Below, one piece after another: positions 20,989 to 30,432 of a stretch of DNA of 33,416 nt (positions within the stretch are counted from its first letter, which is position 1; every line of letters begins with the position of its first letter). A program made the position numbers and the translations under genes. The notes under the pieces were generated by a model, which was not told the DNA's origin, searched no databases, and was given only the letters and a program-made list of their open reading frames with translations. The stretch comes from Candidatus Daviesbacteria bacterium (lineage in GTDB: Bacteria > Patescibacteriota > Microgenomatia > Daviesbacterales > UBA10151): NCBI GenBank assembly GCA_016184225.1, contig JACPDA010000004.1, positions 736,316-769,731 of the forward strand, read 5' to 3'.

Positions 20989-21746
20989 AAAAGGCTTTCT
21001 TCTATATCAAAATTTGCATAAACTTTTTGTATATCATCCAGTTCCTCTAACTTCTCTGTAAATTCCAGGACTTTTTTGGCTGTTTCCGGATCTTTTATTT
21101 CCACTAAAGTGTTTGGTTTATAGGTAAGCTCCTGCGACTCTACCCCAAAACCAGCCTGAGTAATTTTATTACCCATAGTATTTAATTCTGAGCTCTGTGT
21201 ATATACTAAATACTTTCGTATTCCGTCTTCAATAAACTCTTCCACATCTTCTGCTCCCAAATCTATCAATTCCAGCATTTCATCTTCTAGACTCTTGACT
21301 CTAGACTCTTGACTCTTGACTCTCATCTCCCCATACCTTCCAAACATATACGCCACACTACCCTGCCCGGCTAGACTGCCGCCATTTCTTTCAAAAATAT
21401 TTTTAACTTCCTGAAGGGTCCGAAGCTTATTATCAGTGACACCTTCCACCAAAAATGCTACTTTACCGGGCCCAAAACCCTCATAAGTCACTTCCTCTAA
21501 AGTCTGTCCTGGCAACTTACCCAAACCTCTGTCAATTGCCCGCTGGACATTCTCTTTGGGCATATTGACGGCTTTTGCAGCCTCTGCAGCCATTCTAAGC
21601 CTGGGATTAGATTCCGGATCCCCTGAACCGCCTACTTTAACAGCAATAGTGATAGCATTGGCAATTTTGGTAAAAGTTAAGCCACGCTTGATATCCGCCG
21701 CCCCTTTTTGTCTTTTGATTGTCGACCACTTAGAATGTCCTGACAT
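20985..21746 (-). CDS. yebC: YebC/PmpR family protein (TACO1-like)
   Basis: 253 residues. The diagnostic start MSGHSKWSTIKRQKGAADIKRG is followed by NPRLRMAAEAAKAVNMPKENVQRAIDRGLG and YEGFGPGKVAFLVEGVTDNK. Members act as transcription regulators or, as shown for some YebC and TACO1, help translation of difficult peptide stretches. A run of five 7-nt repeats (21287-21324) is translated in the middle as RVKSQESRVKSLE, an insertion absent from normal family members and identical in part to one in GyrA here. An extended -10 (TG C TAGAAT, 21754-21762 complement) ends 7 nt before the ATG. Confidence 0.94.
   Translation of the reverse strand: MSGHSKWSTIKRQKGAADIKRGLTFTKIANAITIAVKVGGSGDPESNPRLRMAAEAAKAVNMPKENVQRAIDRGLGKLPGQTLEEVTYEGFGPGKVAFLVEGVTDNKLRTLQEVKNIFERNGGSLAGQGSVAYMFGRYGEMRVKSQESRVKSLEDEMLELIDLGAEDVEEFIEDGIRKYLVYTQSSELNTMGNKITQAGFGVESQELTYKPNTLVEIKDPETAKKVLEFTEKLEELDDIQKVYANFDIEESLL
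21287..21324. repeat. Single-arm heptad array inside yebC
   Basis: AGACTCT, TGACTCT, AGACTCT, TGACTCT, TGACTCT (21289-21323): five units with no inverted partner. Read in frame as RVKSQESRVKS. Same unit family as gyrA (2662) and the 10690 hairpin. Confidence 0.85.
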
Positions 21747-21753
21747 GAAAGAT

Positions 21754-21762
21754 ATTCTAGCA
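21754..21762 (-). promoter_or_regulatory. yebC-ruvC extended -10 promoter
   Basis: TG C TAGAAT on the complement, 7 nt before the yebC ATG; no good -35. The transcript is expected to be leaderless or nearly so. Confidence 0.5.
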
Positions 21763-21792
21763 TAAATCCAAGAGCTAATATAACACGAAACA

Positions 21793-21822
21793 TTGACAAT
21801 TACTCCCTTTTCTATCTATACT
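21793..21822 (+). promoter_or_regulatory. Strong sigma70-type promoter
   Basis: Perfect TTGACA (21793-21798), an 18-nt spacer and TATACT (21817-21822). 11 nt separate it from ATG 21834, giving a leader of only about 4 nt. Confidence 0.65.
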
Positions 21823-21833
21823 TTCTCACTTAG

Positions 21834-22562
21834 ATGGACGACTCCACCTCACCCCCCAGCCTTTCCCAGCAAGCAATAGATACAGCCCTAGATTCTAAGT
21901 GGGAAGAAGCCATTAAGATCAATAAAAAAATAGTTAAGTTGGACCCGCAGAATATTGACGCCCTCAATCGCTTGGCAAAAGCTAATATGGAACTTGGCAA
22001 ATCCAATTTGGTCAAAAAATACTACTCTGAGGTTTTAAGAATTGACCCTTACAACCCTATTGCCCTAAAAAACCTTAAGATTATGAAATCCTTTAAACCT
22101 AACGGCCAAAGCTTTACCTCAAATTGCCACAGCAGGCTTTCCCCCTCCCTTTTTTTACAAGAACCTGGCAAGACTAAAATGGTGAATCTTCTAAAAGTAG
22201 CCGAGCCCCAAAAGCTGTCTCATGCTTTTTGCGGGATGAAAGTCATGATGGCTGTTAAAAATCGCAAAATCACAATTATCGATTTAAATGGAGACTACCT
22301 GGGGGTTTTACCTGACGATATCAGCCACCACCTGCTGCGGCTTTACAAAGGAGGCAATAAATACGAACTCTACATAAAATCCATCAGGGTAAATAGCTTG
22401 TCTGTAATTATTAAAGAAACCTTCCGCAGCAAAAGGTTTAAAAACCAACCCTCATTTTTAGAAAGCTCAGGGTCAACAGCTGCCACAAACATCTTAACCT
22501 CCCTGGATAGAACAAGCGCTGATGAGGATTCAGAAGAAACCGAAGAAGAACAGGAAGTTTAG
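21834..22562 (+). CDS. TPR protein with conserved C-terminal beta domain
   Basis: 242 residues. Two TPR units lie at about 10-78: ALDSKWEEAIKINKKIVKLDPQNIDALNRLAKANMELG, then YSEVLRIDPYNPIALKNL. A second domain (about 118-190: VNLLKVAEPQKLSHAFCGMKV, ITIIDLNGDYLGVLPDDISHHLLRLYKGG) has a beta-rich pattern that I do not recognise, and the tail is acidic (EDSEETEEEQE). Probably an adaptor. Its stop overlaps the stop of the convergent gene 22559-23260 by 4 nt. It is transcribed divergently from yebC-ruvC. Confidence 0.78.
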   Translation: MDDSTSPPSLSQQAIDTALDSKWEEAIKINKKIVKLDPQNIDALNRLAKANMELGKSNLVKKYYSEVLRIDPYNPIALKNLKIMKSFKPNGQSFTSNCHSRLSPSLFLQEPGKTKMVNLLKVAEPQKLSHAFCGMKVMMAVKNRKITIIDLNGDYLGVLPDDISHHLLRLYKGGNKYELYIKSIRVNSLSVIIKETFRSKRFKNQPSFLESSGSTAATNILTSLDRTSADEDSEETEEEQEV

Positions 22563-23260
22563 ACCTTCAAAAGACGTATTACTGCCTCCGTGTCCAAAAC
22601 CGGCCCGCTGCTGTCTTTTCCCAGGCTCCGGAGTCTATAAAAATCCATCATTTGTTCTGTAGAAAAAGGTTTTGGGACCTTGATCAAACTGCCTGCCTGT
22701 AAATTCTCAAACAAAGGCACCAATACTTTCCTCCTGAGAGGGTCTTTGGAATAAACTACCGCCCTGATTTGGGTCTGAAAAACTATTGTTTCCTTGATTT
22801 TCTTTGCCCCCAACACCAGTTGCCAAAAAAATTGCTCATCAGCGCCTAAGCGAGAAATGTTTTCAAAAACAGTATTAACGCTCTGATGGCCGGTTTCTCT
22901 GACACCCATTTCCCAGACAGCAACCTCACTGCTGCTATAACCCTCCGTATAGTCCTCAAGCTCCAAAAGGCTTAAACTTTCCATAAATTGATCAAGCATC
23001 CTTTTGGGACCAAATATAGTCAGGGCAGCCTGGCTCCCTTTAAAAAGCCTCTCTAAACTGATGATTAAGCCGTCAACCAGCATGGCTTTCCCAATATGAT
23101 CCAGGATTTGGGCGCTAAAATTGCCCGGTTGGCGAATTAAGAATAAACCATATTCTTCCTTTTTTCTTTGGGGGATGTCCTGGTAATCTCTCATTGACCG
23201 AAGGGCCAACACAAAAGAGATAGCCACCACCAGTAAAAAAAGCGCTATCCACAAAATCAT
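22559..23260 (-). CDS. Single-pass membrane protein, unknown function
   Basis: 233 residues: an N-terminal helix (1-20) and a cytoplasmic or external mixed alpha/beta domain (GLFLIRQPGNFSAQILDHIG, TIFGPKRMLDQFMESLSLLEL, FSTEQMMDFYRLRSLG). No catalytic motif recognised. It lies 6 nt downstream of the LCP-like gene on the same strand, so it may share a cell-envelope role. Stops of this gene and the convergent TPR gene overlap. Confidence 0.68.
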   Translation of the reverse strand: MILWIALFLLVVAISFVLALRSMRDYQDIPQRKKEEYGLFLIRQPGNFSAQILDHIGKAMLVDGLIISLERLFKGSQAALTIFGPKRMLDQFMESLSLLELEDYTEGYSSSEVAVWEMGVRETGHQSVNTVFENISRLGADEQFFWQLVLGAKKIKETIVFQTQIRAVVYSKDPLRRKVLVPLFENLQAGSLIKVPKPFSTEQMMDFYRLRSLGKDSSGPVLDTEAVIRLLKV

Positions 23261-23266
23261 AGTTTG

Positions 23267-24301
23267 TTATTTATCAAAATCTTCCCCTAAAAACAAATTT
23301 ACCTCCGCGCGGGACGCAGTATCGGCGCTTGACGAGCTAATTTTATCATCTAAATTAAATATCTGCTTGAGCCTTTTCAAAGTGGCTGATTTTTCCCCTG
23401 CCACTTGGGTTTTTTTAAGCCGCTCCCCGGCGTTTGCCGTGATAATTACGTTACCGCCTAAATTCGTTATCAACCTGGCCGCCTTCTGAGCAAGCTGCGG
23501 GCGGTCTGTGGCATTAAAAACTGCGATAGTTTTGTGCTCCTCCGTAATAGCCGGGTCTGCCAAATCCGATAACACACTATCCAGCTTAACCGGATCTGCC
23601 GTAAAAACAGGAGTCCCGTCAGGCAGGGTTTCATTCTCGAGTACGCCAAATTTATCCAGGCTGATACTCTTTACCTTATCAAACCTAATGCCAGCAATGC
23701 TGAATTTAAGCCTTAGAATCTCCCACATAGTCAAGTTGGTCTTCAAACCGGATAAAAGGTTAAAACCCGAAAAGGGATTTTTCCTTAGGGTTTCTACCAC
23801 CTCGAGGCTAGACTTAGCCGGTTTTTGGGCGCTAAAATCCAAGTACCCGTCAATCGGGATGGCAAGAAAGACCTGCAGGGAGTCTACCAGTAATTTATGC
23901 CCACCTACCTGTTTTTGGGACTGCCCCAGTTCATATACCGCCCTAAGCTGCCAAAAGTTAAAACCGTGTGGTACTTCCAGGAAAACCTCATCGGGGATAT
24001 TAATAATTACAATTCTGCCCTGTTTAGGATTTAAAGAGACTACTGAAATATTTTTGGAGCGGAAAAGCAAATTAATATTAAACTGTGTATCCCAAATATA
24101 GTTTCTTTTTATGTTGGTATGAGTTTTCCAGGGGGTAAACAGGCTTTGGGTAAAACTGATAACCCAAGAGAGAATTAAAAGCCCCACCACCAGACCCAAA
24201 ACTCCCAGGGCCAACTTTGTCCGCCTGCTTCTTTTGAGCTTAGATTGGACATCTTTCCAACTTTTTTTCCCTGATTTAGTTGGCCGGTGTTTGGCGGGCA
24301 T
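23267..24301 (-). CDS. LytR-CpsA-Psr (LCP)-like protein with LytR_C domain
   Basis: 344 residues from ATG 24301. Basic N-terminus, one membrane helix (about 30-52), an LCP-like region (ISVVSLNPKQGRIVIINIPDEV, YELGQ, GGHKLLVDSLQVFLAIPIDGYLDF) and a C-terminal LytR_C-type domain (TIAVFNATDRPQLAQKAARLI, EVNLFLGEDF). LCP enzymes attach glycopolymers to peptidoglycan; the Arg-rich lipid-binding motif is poorly kept, so activity is uncertain. The in-frame TTG 24337 and ATG 24316 are alternatives. I chose 24301 because TTGCGC (24332-24337) and TACACT (24308-24313) on the complement form a promoter 6 nt before it. Confidence 0.72.
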   Translation of the reverse strand: MPAKHRPTKSGKKSWKDVQSKLKRSRRTKLALGVLGLVVGLLILSWVISFTQSLFTPWKTHTNIKRNYIWDTQFNINLLFRSKNISVVSLNPKQGRIVIINIPDEVFLEVPHGFNFWQLRAVYELGQSQKQVGGHKLLVDSLQVFLAIPIDGYLDFSAQKPAKSSLEVVETLRKNPFSGFNLLSGLKTNLTMWEILRLKFSIAGIRFDKVKSISLDKFGVLENETLPDGTPVFTADPVKLDSVLSDLADPAITEEHKTIAVFNATDRPQLAQKAARLITNLGGNVIITANAGERLKKTQVAGEKSATLKRLKQIFNLDDKISSSSADTASRAEVNLFLGEDFDK

Positions 24302-24307
24302 ACTCCC

Positions 24308-24355
24308 AGTGTACATAAGAAGGGCTTGACCGCGCAACTGGTTACAGGATACACT
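24308..24355. promoter_or_regulatory. Overlapping divergent promoters
   Basis: Rightward: TTGACC (24326-24331), 18 nt, TACACT (24350-24355), for the 24382 gene. Leftward: TTGCGC (24332-24337 complement), 18 nt, TACACT (24308-24313 complement), for the LCP-like gene. The -35 boxes are adjacent, so the polymerases should compete. Confidence 0.5.
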
Positions 24356-24381
24356 TTAAAAGAGAGGGGGTGAATTTTTTA

Positions 24382-24669
24382 ATGGACGATCAAAATAATA
24401 ATGCGGGCGGCAGTGCTCCGTCTGAGCCGGCTGCACCGGTAACAGAACCGGCTGCTGAACCTGTTATGCCGGCGGCACCGGTCACAGAACCTGTACAGCC
24501 GACCGCAGAGGGCGTAGCCCAACCACAGACCCAGCAACAGTGTGCAACCTGTGGAAATACAGCTTCGGACGGTAATTGTGTCGCTTGTGCACAAGGAGAA
24601 GCCAATTGTACTTGTCCCCCGGCGGCGCCTAGCGGAGAAGTCGGCGGCCAAAGCGCACCTGTAGTTTAA
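24382..24669 (+). CDS. Small acidic Pro/Ala protein with Cys cluster
   Basis: 95 residues from ATG 24382, chosen over GTG 24370 because GAGAGGGGGTGA sits at good Shine-Dalgarno distance. The first 50 residues are Pro/Ala/Glu-rich (repeats of APVTEPA). The end has QQCATCGNTASDGNCVACAQ and NCTCPP: CxxC, CxxC and CxC, which could hold zinc or a metal cluster. No signal peptide, so probably cytoplasmic. No known family recognised. It has a proper promoter and RBS and is likely well expressed. Confidence 0.65.
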   Translation: MDDQNNNAGGSAPSEPAAPVTEPAAEPVMPAAPVTEPVQPTAEGVAQPQTQQQCATCGNTASDGNCVACAQGEANCTCPPAAPSGEVGGQSAPVV

Positions 24670-24682
24670 GCTAGTAAATTAT

Positions 24683-24738
24683 ATGGGTATATGAGGTATG
24701 CAAATTAAAATTGTGTACCTCATAACTCATACTCCATG
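24683..24738. repeat. Heptad-type hairpin at the end of the tgt fragment
   Basis: Right arm ACCTCAT, AACTCAT, ACTCCAT (24717-24737); left arm ATGGGTAT, ATGAGGT, ATGC (24683-24700); AT-rich loop. Three units per arm. The tgt stop (24727-24729) and last codons lie within the right arm. Confidence 0.65.
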
Positions 24739-25020
24739 GTTTTTCTTCAGATTTTTAAAATTCCCCTTAATAATTGCTCTCCTAATAGTTTTCATCAAGT
24801 TGGTAATAAAATAGACATTATGGTATGTAGCCAGTTGGTGGTATAAAATCTCATTTGCCAGATATAAATGACGCAGATAACTCCTACTAAAATTCAAGCA
24901 TGTATAACAGCCGCATTCTGGATCAACTGGTTTTTTATCAGAAATAAACCTGCTCTGCCTGATACTGAGGGTAAAATTATTTTGCTTGTTGCCAACTGAA
25001 TAAATCCTCCACCTCTCCAA
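24727..25020 (-). CDS. tgt: tRNA-guanine transglycosylase, C-terminal fragment
   Basis: The part RFISDKKPVDPECGCYTCLNFSRSYLRHLYLANEILYHQ, with YHNVYFITNLMKTIRRAI, is the C-terminal zinc-binding end of Tgt: Cys-x-Cys-x2-Cys and the later His are all kept. The frame begins at a TTG (25020) or a few codons upstream, but Tgt-like sequence starts only near RIYSVGN (about 25010). The family's middle third, including the catalytic Asp, is missing between this piece and 25157. Same strand and order as the N-terminal piece, so it is one gene interrupted by replacement or by an assembly fault. Confidence 0.8.
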   Translation of the reverse strand: MERWRIYSVGNKQNNFTLSIRQSRFISDKKPVDPECGCYTCLNFSRSYLRHLYLANEILYHQLATYHNVYFITNLMKTIRRAIIKGNFKNLKKNHGV

Positions 25021-25156
25021 TGCCCAGAAGATGCCTAGGTTTATCCTCAGAATGTAGCTACATTTCCACCCTCCAGGTGGATTAGCTTGGCACCTATCCT
25101 TTTTTTATACTCTGCCAGGCTGCGGAGACCCCACCTTTCAGTCAGTTCTACGGATT
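25021..25156. other. Unrelated sequence replacing the tgt core
   Basis: 136 nt between the two tgt pieces. The tgt frames are closed on both sides. It contains a perfect 14-bp palindrome AATGTAGCTACATT (25052-25065) and a CCACC/GGTGG pair. One frame on the complement is open for 38 codons after an ATG (start [20 protein letters not shown]) but matches nothing I know. No intron core motifs found. Confidence 0.6.
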
Positions 25157-27256
<2,100 letters not shown>

Positions 27257-27264
<8 letters not shown>

Positions 27265-28111
27265 CTAATTTTTCCAGTGCTTCTTTCAAATCCTCCGGCA
27301 ATGGGCTTTCAAATTCCATCCATTCTTTTGAAACCGGATGCTTAAACCCTATCTTTGCCGCATGCAAAAAAATCCTGGGGCACCACCTGCTGTCCAGTCG
27401 CGATACTTTACGGCCACCATACTTTTCATCCGAAACAATCGGATGATTGATATATTTTAAATGTACCCTAATTTGATGTGTCCGTCCAGTCTTTGGCTTG
27501 CACCGGAGTAGAGTAAACAGGTTGTAGTGGGCAGTGTACAGTTTGCGCATCTGAATCTTATTAAAATTTGAAAAGATGTCCTGTAACCCTCCCCTTCGGG
27601 GGCCCGCTGTAACCTGTAACCTTTCCAATGGCTCATATTCCGTCACTGCCTCACGTCCACCTCCCAGGAGTCCATTCGGCCACCTGGGAGGTGTGCTCTG
27701 TTCCAACGGACGCGCTCTCCTCCCAGGTGAAACAACTGTAAATTTCTCCCGGTTTACTGGGTTTCTCATAATTGCTGCATCCACTCTACCTGGCTCAGCC
27801 ACTAAACCATGAACAAGCGCCAAATATTCCTTTTTTACCACTCTATCTTTAAATTGGTGCTGCAGGTTCTCTAGTGCTGGTTGGGTCTTGCCAACTAAAA
27901 GTATCCCTGAGGTATCCTTATCCAATCTATGAACCAAACCCATTCTCTCAGGGACATCTTCACTATGATACTCTTTTTCTTCATAGTAAGCTTGCAGCCA
28001 ATCCATTAAAGTCTTACCCTTAACAGTTTCTGCCTGATCTACCACCAACCCGGGGGGTTTATCCAACACTAGGAGATAATTGTCTTGGTAAATTATCCGG
28101 GGAGTTGTCAT
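27257..28111 (-). CDS. RluA/RluD-family pseudouridine synthase with two in-frame insertions
   Basis: 284 residues. Catalytic motif GLVHRLDKDTSG (Asp64), VKKEYLALVHG, CKPKTGRTHQIRVHL and HPIVSDEKYGG are typical. There is no N-terminal S4 domain. Compared with the family, the stretch from NREKFTVVS to LLRCKPKTG is swollen by two insertions: RRARPLEQSTPPRWPNGLLG, read from palindromes at 27658-27729, and a segment from about QVTAGPRRGG to YTAHYN, read from heptad repeats at 27512-27620. GREAVTEYEPLERL, normally continuous with both sides, lies between them. Activity may survive since both sit on a surface hairpin. Overlaps the response regulator by 4 nt. Confidence 0.9.
27512..27620. repeat. Heptad-repeat insertion in the rluD-like gene
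   Basis: Left arm: AG recurs every 7 nt from 27512 to 27541 (AGGTTGT, AGTGGGC, AGTGTAC, AGTTTGC). Right side: CTGTAAC at 27581, 27607 and 27614. The arms are roughly inverted (GTTACAG against AGGTTGT). A CCCC TTCG GGGG hairpin sits in the right side. Read in frame. Confidence 0.6.
27658..27729. repeat. CCTCCCAGG palindromes in the rluD-like gene
   Basis: CACCTCCCAGG (27658-27668) and CCTGGGAGGTG (27683-27693) are exact inverted repeats; a third copy, CCTCCCAGGTG, lies at 27719-27729. Read in frame. Similar style to the def insertion. Confidence 0.8.
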
Positions 28112-28497
28112 GAACTCTTCTGCAAATAGCTTTTTATTTCCGTCAATACCTGGTCGGGGTTTAAAGCAGATTTTATTAGATACCCATCTGCACCTAAATT
28201 AAAACATTCCTTAATAACCGTATCTTGTCCCAAGTTAGTTAAAACAACGATCGGAGTATTTGATGACTTGGCAGGAGCTACCTTCAGGTCCTTTAGAATT
28301 TGCACCCCGTCTTTTTTAGGAAGCATCAAGTCTAAAAGGATTAAACTATAATCATTGTTTTGGATTTTACTTAAACCAATCTCTCCGTCCGCTGCCGTAT
28401 CTACATTATAGCCTTCCGCTACCAGCAGTTCCTGATAAAATTCCCTTAAAAACTGATCATCTTCCACTATAAGAATCTTTTTCTGTTGATTATCCAT
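28108..28497 (-). CDS. Receiver-only response regulator
   Basis: 129 residues, a single CheY-like receiver: ILIVEDD (acidic pocket), LILLDLMLPKKDG with the phospho-acceptor Asp56, VVLTN (switch Thr) and GYLIKSAL with the conserved Lys. No output domain, so it acts through protein contacts or passes phosphate on. The histidine kinase lies directly upstream on the same strand, separated by an 81-nt stretch that is almost all heptad hairpin. It overlaps the pseudouridine synthase by 4 nt. Confidence 0.93.
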   Translation of the reverse strand: MDNQQKKILIVEDDQFLREFYQELLVAEGYNVDTAADGEIGLSKIQNNDYSLILLDLMLPKKDGVQILKDLKVAPAKSSNTPIVVLTNLGQDTVIKECFNLGADGYLIKSALNPDQVLTEIKSYLQKSS

Positions 28498-28503
28498 AAT
28501 GTC

Positions 28504-28576
28504 AGGGTATAGGGACTAGGGTATAGGGTTTAGAGAAAAAAATCAACTATTCCCTAACCCCTAGACCCTAAACCCT
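28504..28576. repeat. AGGGNNT heptad hairpin between kinase and regulator
   Basis: Left arm AGGGTAT, AGGGACT, AGGGTAT, AGGGTTT (28504-28531); A-rich loop; right arm ATTCCCT, AACCCCT, AGACCCT, AAACCCT (28549-28576). Four units per arm with inverted G-rich/C-rich character. It could slow or terminate the kinase transcript. Confidence 0.85.
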
Positions 28577-28578
28577 TC

Positions 28579-29550
28579 CTAAATCGCCACCGGCTCCAAG
28601 CCTTTGGCTTCACCCTTAGGCTTTATTCGGAAACTGTCTATATTTTTTAAAGTCTCCGGCGTTGCAACCGGCACAGACACAATAAATACAGAGCCTTTGT
28701 TTATTCCTTGCGAATAAGCCCTAATTTTTCCATGCATAAGCTCAATTAAACTTTTGGAAACATAAAGACCCAAGCCTGTCCCGCCTGAGGTGGCAGTTGC
28801 AGTATAAGAATTATCCAGCCTGCCAAATTTATGGAATAATTTACTTAAATCATCTTTGGATATTCCTATCCCGGTATCTAAAACAGCAATCTCCACTGTT
28901 TTACCATCACAGAAGAAGTCAAAAGAAATCTTCCCTCCGTCAGGGGTAAATTTCAAAGAATTTCCCACCAAATTTAAAAATACTTGCCGCAGTTTCTCCG
29001 GATCGGCAAATATTTTGGGACACTGCTTTTCCAAAATTTCAAATTCAATCTTTTTCTCCTCGGATTTAGAATAATACACTTCATCAACAATGTCTTTGAT
29101 GAGTAGAAGCGGATCAATTGGTTCAGGGTTAATTTCAATTTTACCGGCTTCAATCCGGGAAACGTTTAACATATCATTAACTAAATTAATCAACCTCTCG
29201 GTTGACACTAAAACCCTGACGATGTATTTTTCCAGGGTTTTCGATAAAGGGACATCACTGCGGTGCAGCGCCATCCAGGCATAGGAGCGGATGGCTGTCA
29301 TCGGGGTCCGCAGTTCGTGCGAAGCAATAGATACAAAATCATCTTTGAGCCGATCAAGCTCTTTTAATCTGTCATTGGCTTTTGCCAGCAAAGACAAAGT
29401 ATTACGCAGCTGCTGGTTCACTTCCGTATTTTCCTGTGTTAAAACTACCAGTCTTTTATTGCGTTCCTCCAAATCCTTGGTTTTCTGATTGTAGAAAAAG
29501 TTGATTATTAAAATGATTGCTAGAAGGCCAACGCTAACCAGGATGATCAT
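28579..29550 (-). CDS. Membrane sensor histidine kinase
   Basis: 323 residues. One N-terminal helix (1-20), a coiled coil (25-68), then HisKA with FVSIASHELRTP (phospho-acceptor His78) and HATPase with N box NLVGNSLKFTPDGG, G1 DTGIGIS, F box and G2 GGTGLGLYVSKSL. There is no extracellular sensor domain, so it may sense through the membrane helix or a partner. An extended -10 (TG G TATAAT, 29559-29567 complement) ends 8 nt before the ATG. It is the natural partner of the receiver protein downstream. Confidence 0.94.
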   Translation of the reverse strand: MIILVSVGLLAIILIINFFYNQKTKDLEERNKRLVVLTQENTEVNQQLRNTLSLLAKANDRLKELDRLKDDFVSIASHELRTPMTAIRSYAWMALHRSDVPLSKTLEKYIVRVLVSTERLINLVNDMLNVSRIEAGKIEINPEPIDPLLLIKDIVDEVYYSKSEEKKIEFEILEKQCPKIFADPEKLRQVFLNLVGNSLKFTPDGGKISFDFFCDGKTVEIAVLDTGIGISKDDLSKLFHKFGRLDNSYTATATSGGTGLGLYVSKSLIELMHGKIRAYSQGINKGSVFIVSVPVATPETLKNIDSFRIKPKGEAKGLEPVAI

Positions 29551-29558
29551 TTACTTAG

Positions 29559-29567
29559 ATTATACCA
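29559..29567 (-). promoter_or_regulatory. Histidine kinase promoter (extended -10)
   Basis: TGG then a perfect TATAAT on the complement; 8 nt to the ATG at 29550. No strong -35. Short or absent leader expected. Confidence 0.6.
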
Positions 29568-29701
29568 ACAAAGTTAACTGAAATTAAACCCCATTTTATT
29601 AAAAAAGTTGCAATCGTTTTTAGAACTTGCGCAACAAAAGAGGGCGGCACAATTAATATAACTACCTTCTATAACAATTCCCCAAAATAAATCCATTCTC
29701 A

Positions 29702-29731
29702 TTGACTTTTAATACTCCTCTTACTTATTAT
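29702..29731 (+). promoter_or_regulatory. Promoter for the 29738 gene
   Basis: TTGACT (29702-29707), an 18-nt spacer and TATTAT (29726-29731). 6 nt to the ATG, so a leaderless transcript is likely. Confidence 0.55.
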
Positions 29732-29737
29732 TAAAGT

Positions 29738-30337
29738 ATGCCCACGTTTTGGCAAAAACCCGTTTTTTGGGGAGTATTGTTTGTAGTGCTAACAGTAATT
29801 CTGATTCCCCTATCTTTTTATCTTTTTAAAGGTCCTATTCTATCCAGTCTTCCTCTCAATCTTATTGGTAAATCCAACCCCAATCCACCTTCAGCACAAC
29901 CATCTACTCAACTAACAATCGGTTGTCCCGTGCCAAAAGAATTCTGCCAAAAGGGCAGTTATATAACTTACCAGGGAAAGACAATTGGTTTAGGGTTTAC
30001 TCTACCTGCTAATACCTCTCTAACAGCAGTTTTCCCCGGTACGCTGGAAAATGGCTCAGAATCAGGAGGAATCTTTAAGATTAAATCTCATCCTGTCAGA
30101 TGGCTTCATGGTAAAGGAAAATTCGAAGGACTTATTGCCAGTTACAGTTTCTTTGGAGAAGCTGTTTCATCTTTTGGGGCGGACAAGTTAGTCAAACCTT
30201 TTACCGAAGGAGAAACTATTGCCACAACTTCCGCAGATACTTTCCCTACTGAGGCTCCATTTAATGAGGTAAATCTAATCTTCTCTGTCACTAAAGGAGA
30301 TAGGTTTGGCATTCCGGTTGATTTCTCATTTAAATAA
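29738..30337 (+). CDS. Exported or membrane-anchored protein, unknown function
   Basis: 199 residues. N-terminal helix (about 8-30) that could anchor or be cleaved, a Pro/Ser linker, then a beta-rich domain: CPVPKEFCQKGSYITYQGKTIGLGF, LPANTSLTAVFPGTLENG, FNEVNLIFSVTKGDRFGIPVDFSF. The GLGF...LPANT...AVFPG pattern faintly recalls the beta barrel of M23-type domains, but no metal-binding HxH is present. Two cysteines (Cys69 and Cys75 region) may form a disulfide. Function not assignable. Confidence 0.68.
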   Translation: MPTFWQKPVFWGVLFVVLTVILIPLSFYLFKGPILSSLPLNLIGKSNPNPPSAQPSTQLTIGCPVPKEFCQKGSYITYQGKTIGLGFTLPANTSLTAVFPGTLENGSESGGIFKIKSHPVRWLHGKGKFEGLIASYSFFGEAVSSFGADKLVKPFTEGETIATTSADTFPTEAPFNEVNLIFSVTKGDRFGIPVDFSFK

Positions 30338-30399
30338 TCTCTTCTTAATTTAACTCTTAATTTAACAAGCCACAAGTAACCCAAAACTCCGCCAAATTA

Positions 30400-30408
30400 T
30401 GGTATAAT
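30400..30408 (+). promoter_or_regulatory. Extended -10 promoter
   Basis: TGG then TATAAT (30403-30408), no clear -35. It lies 24 nt before ATG 30433, giving a leader of about 17 nt. Confidence 0.5.
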
Positions 30409-30432
30409 AAACTTAATAAAAAGACCACAATT

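Noticed and set aside
25021-25156. Self-splicing intron or small gene inside tgt
   Set aside because: No group I P-Q-R-S or group II domain V motifs, and about 140 tgt residues are missing, so splicing could not restore the enzyme. The 38-codon frame there has no recognisable family or RBS.
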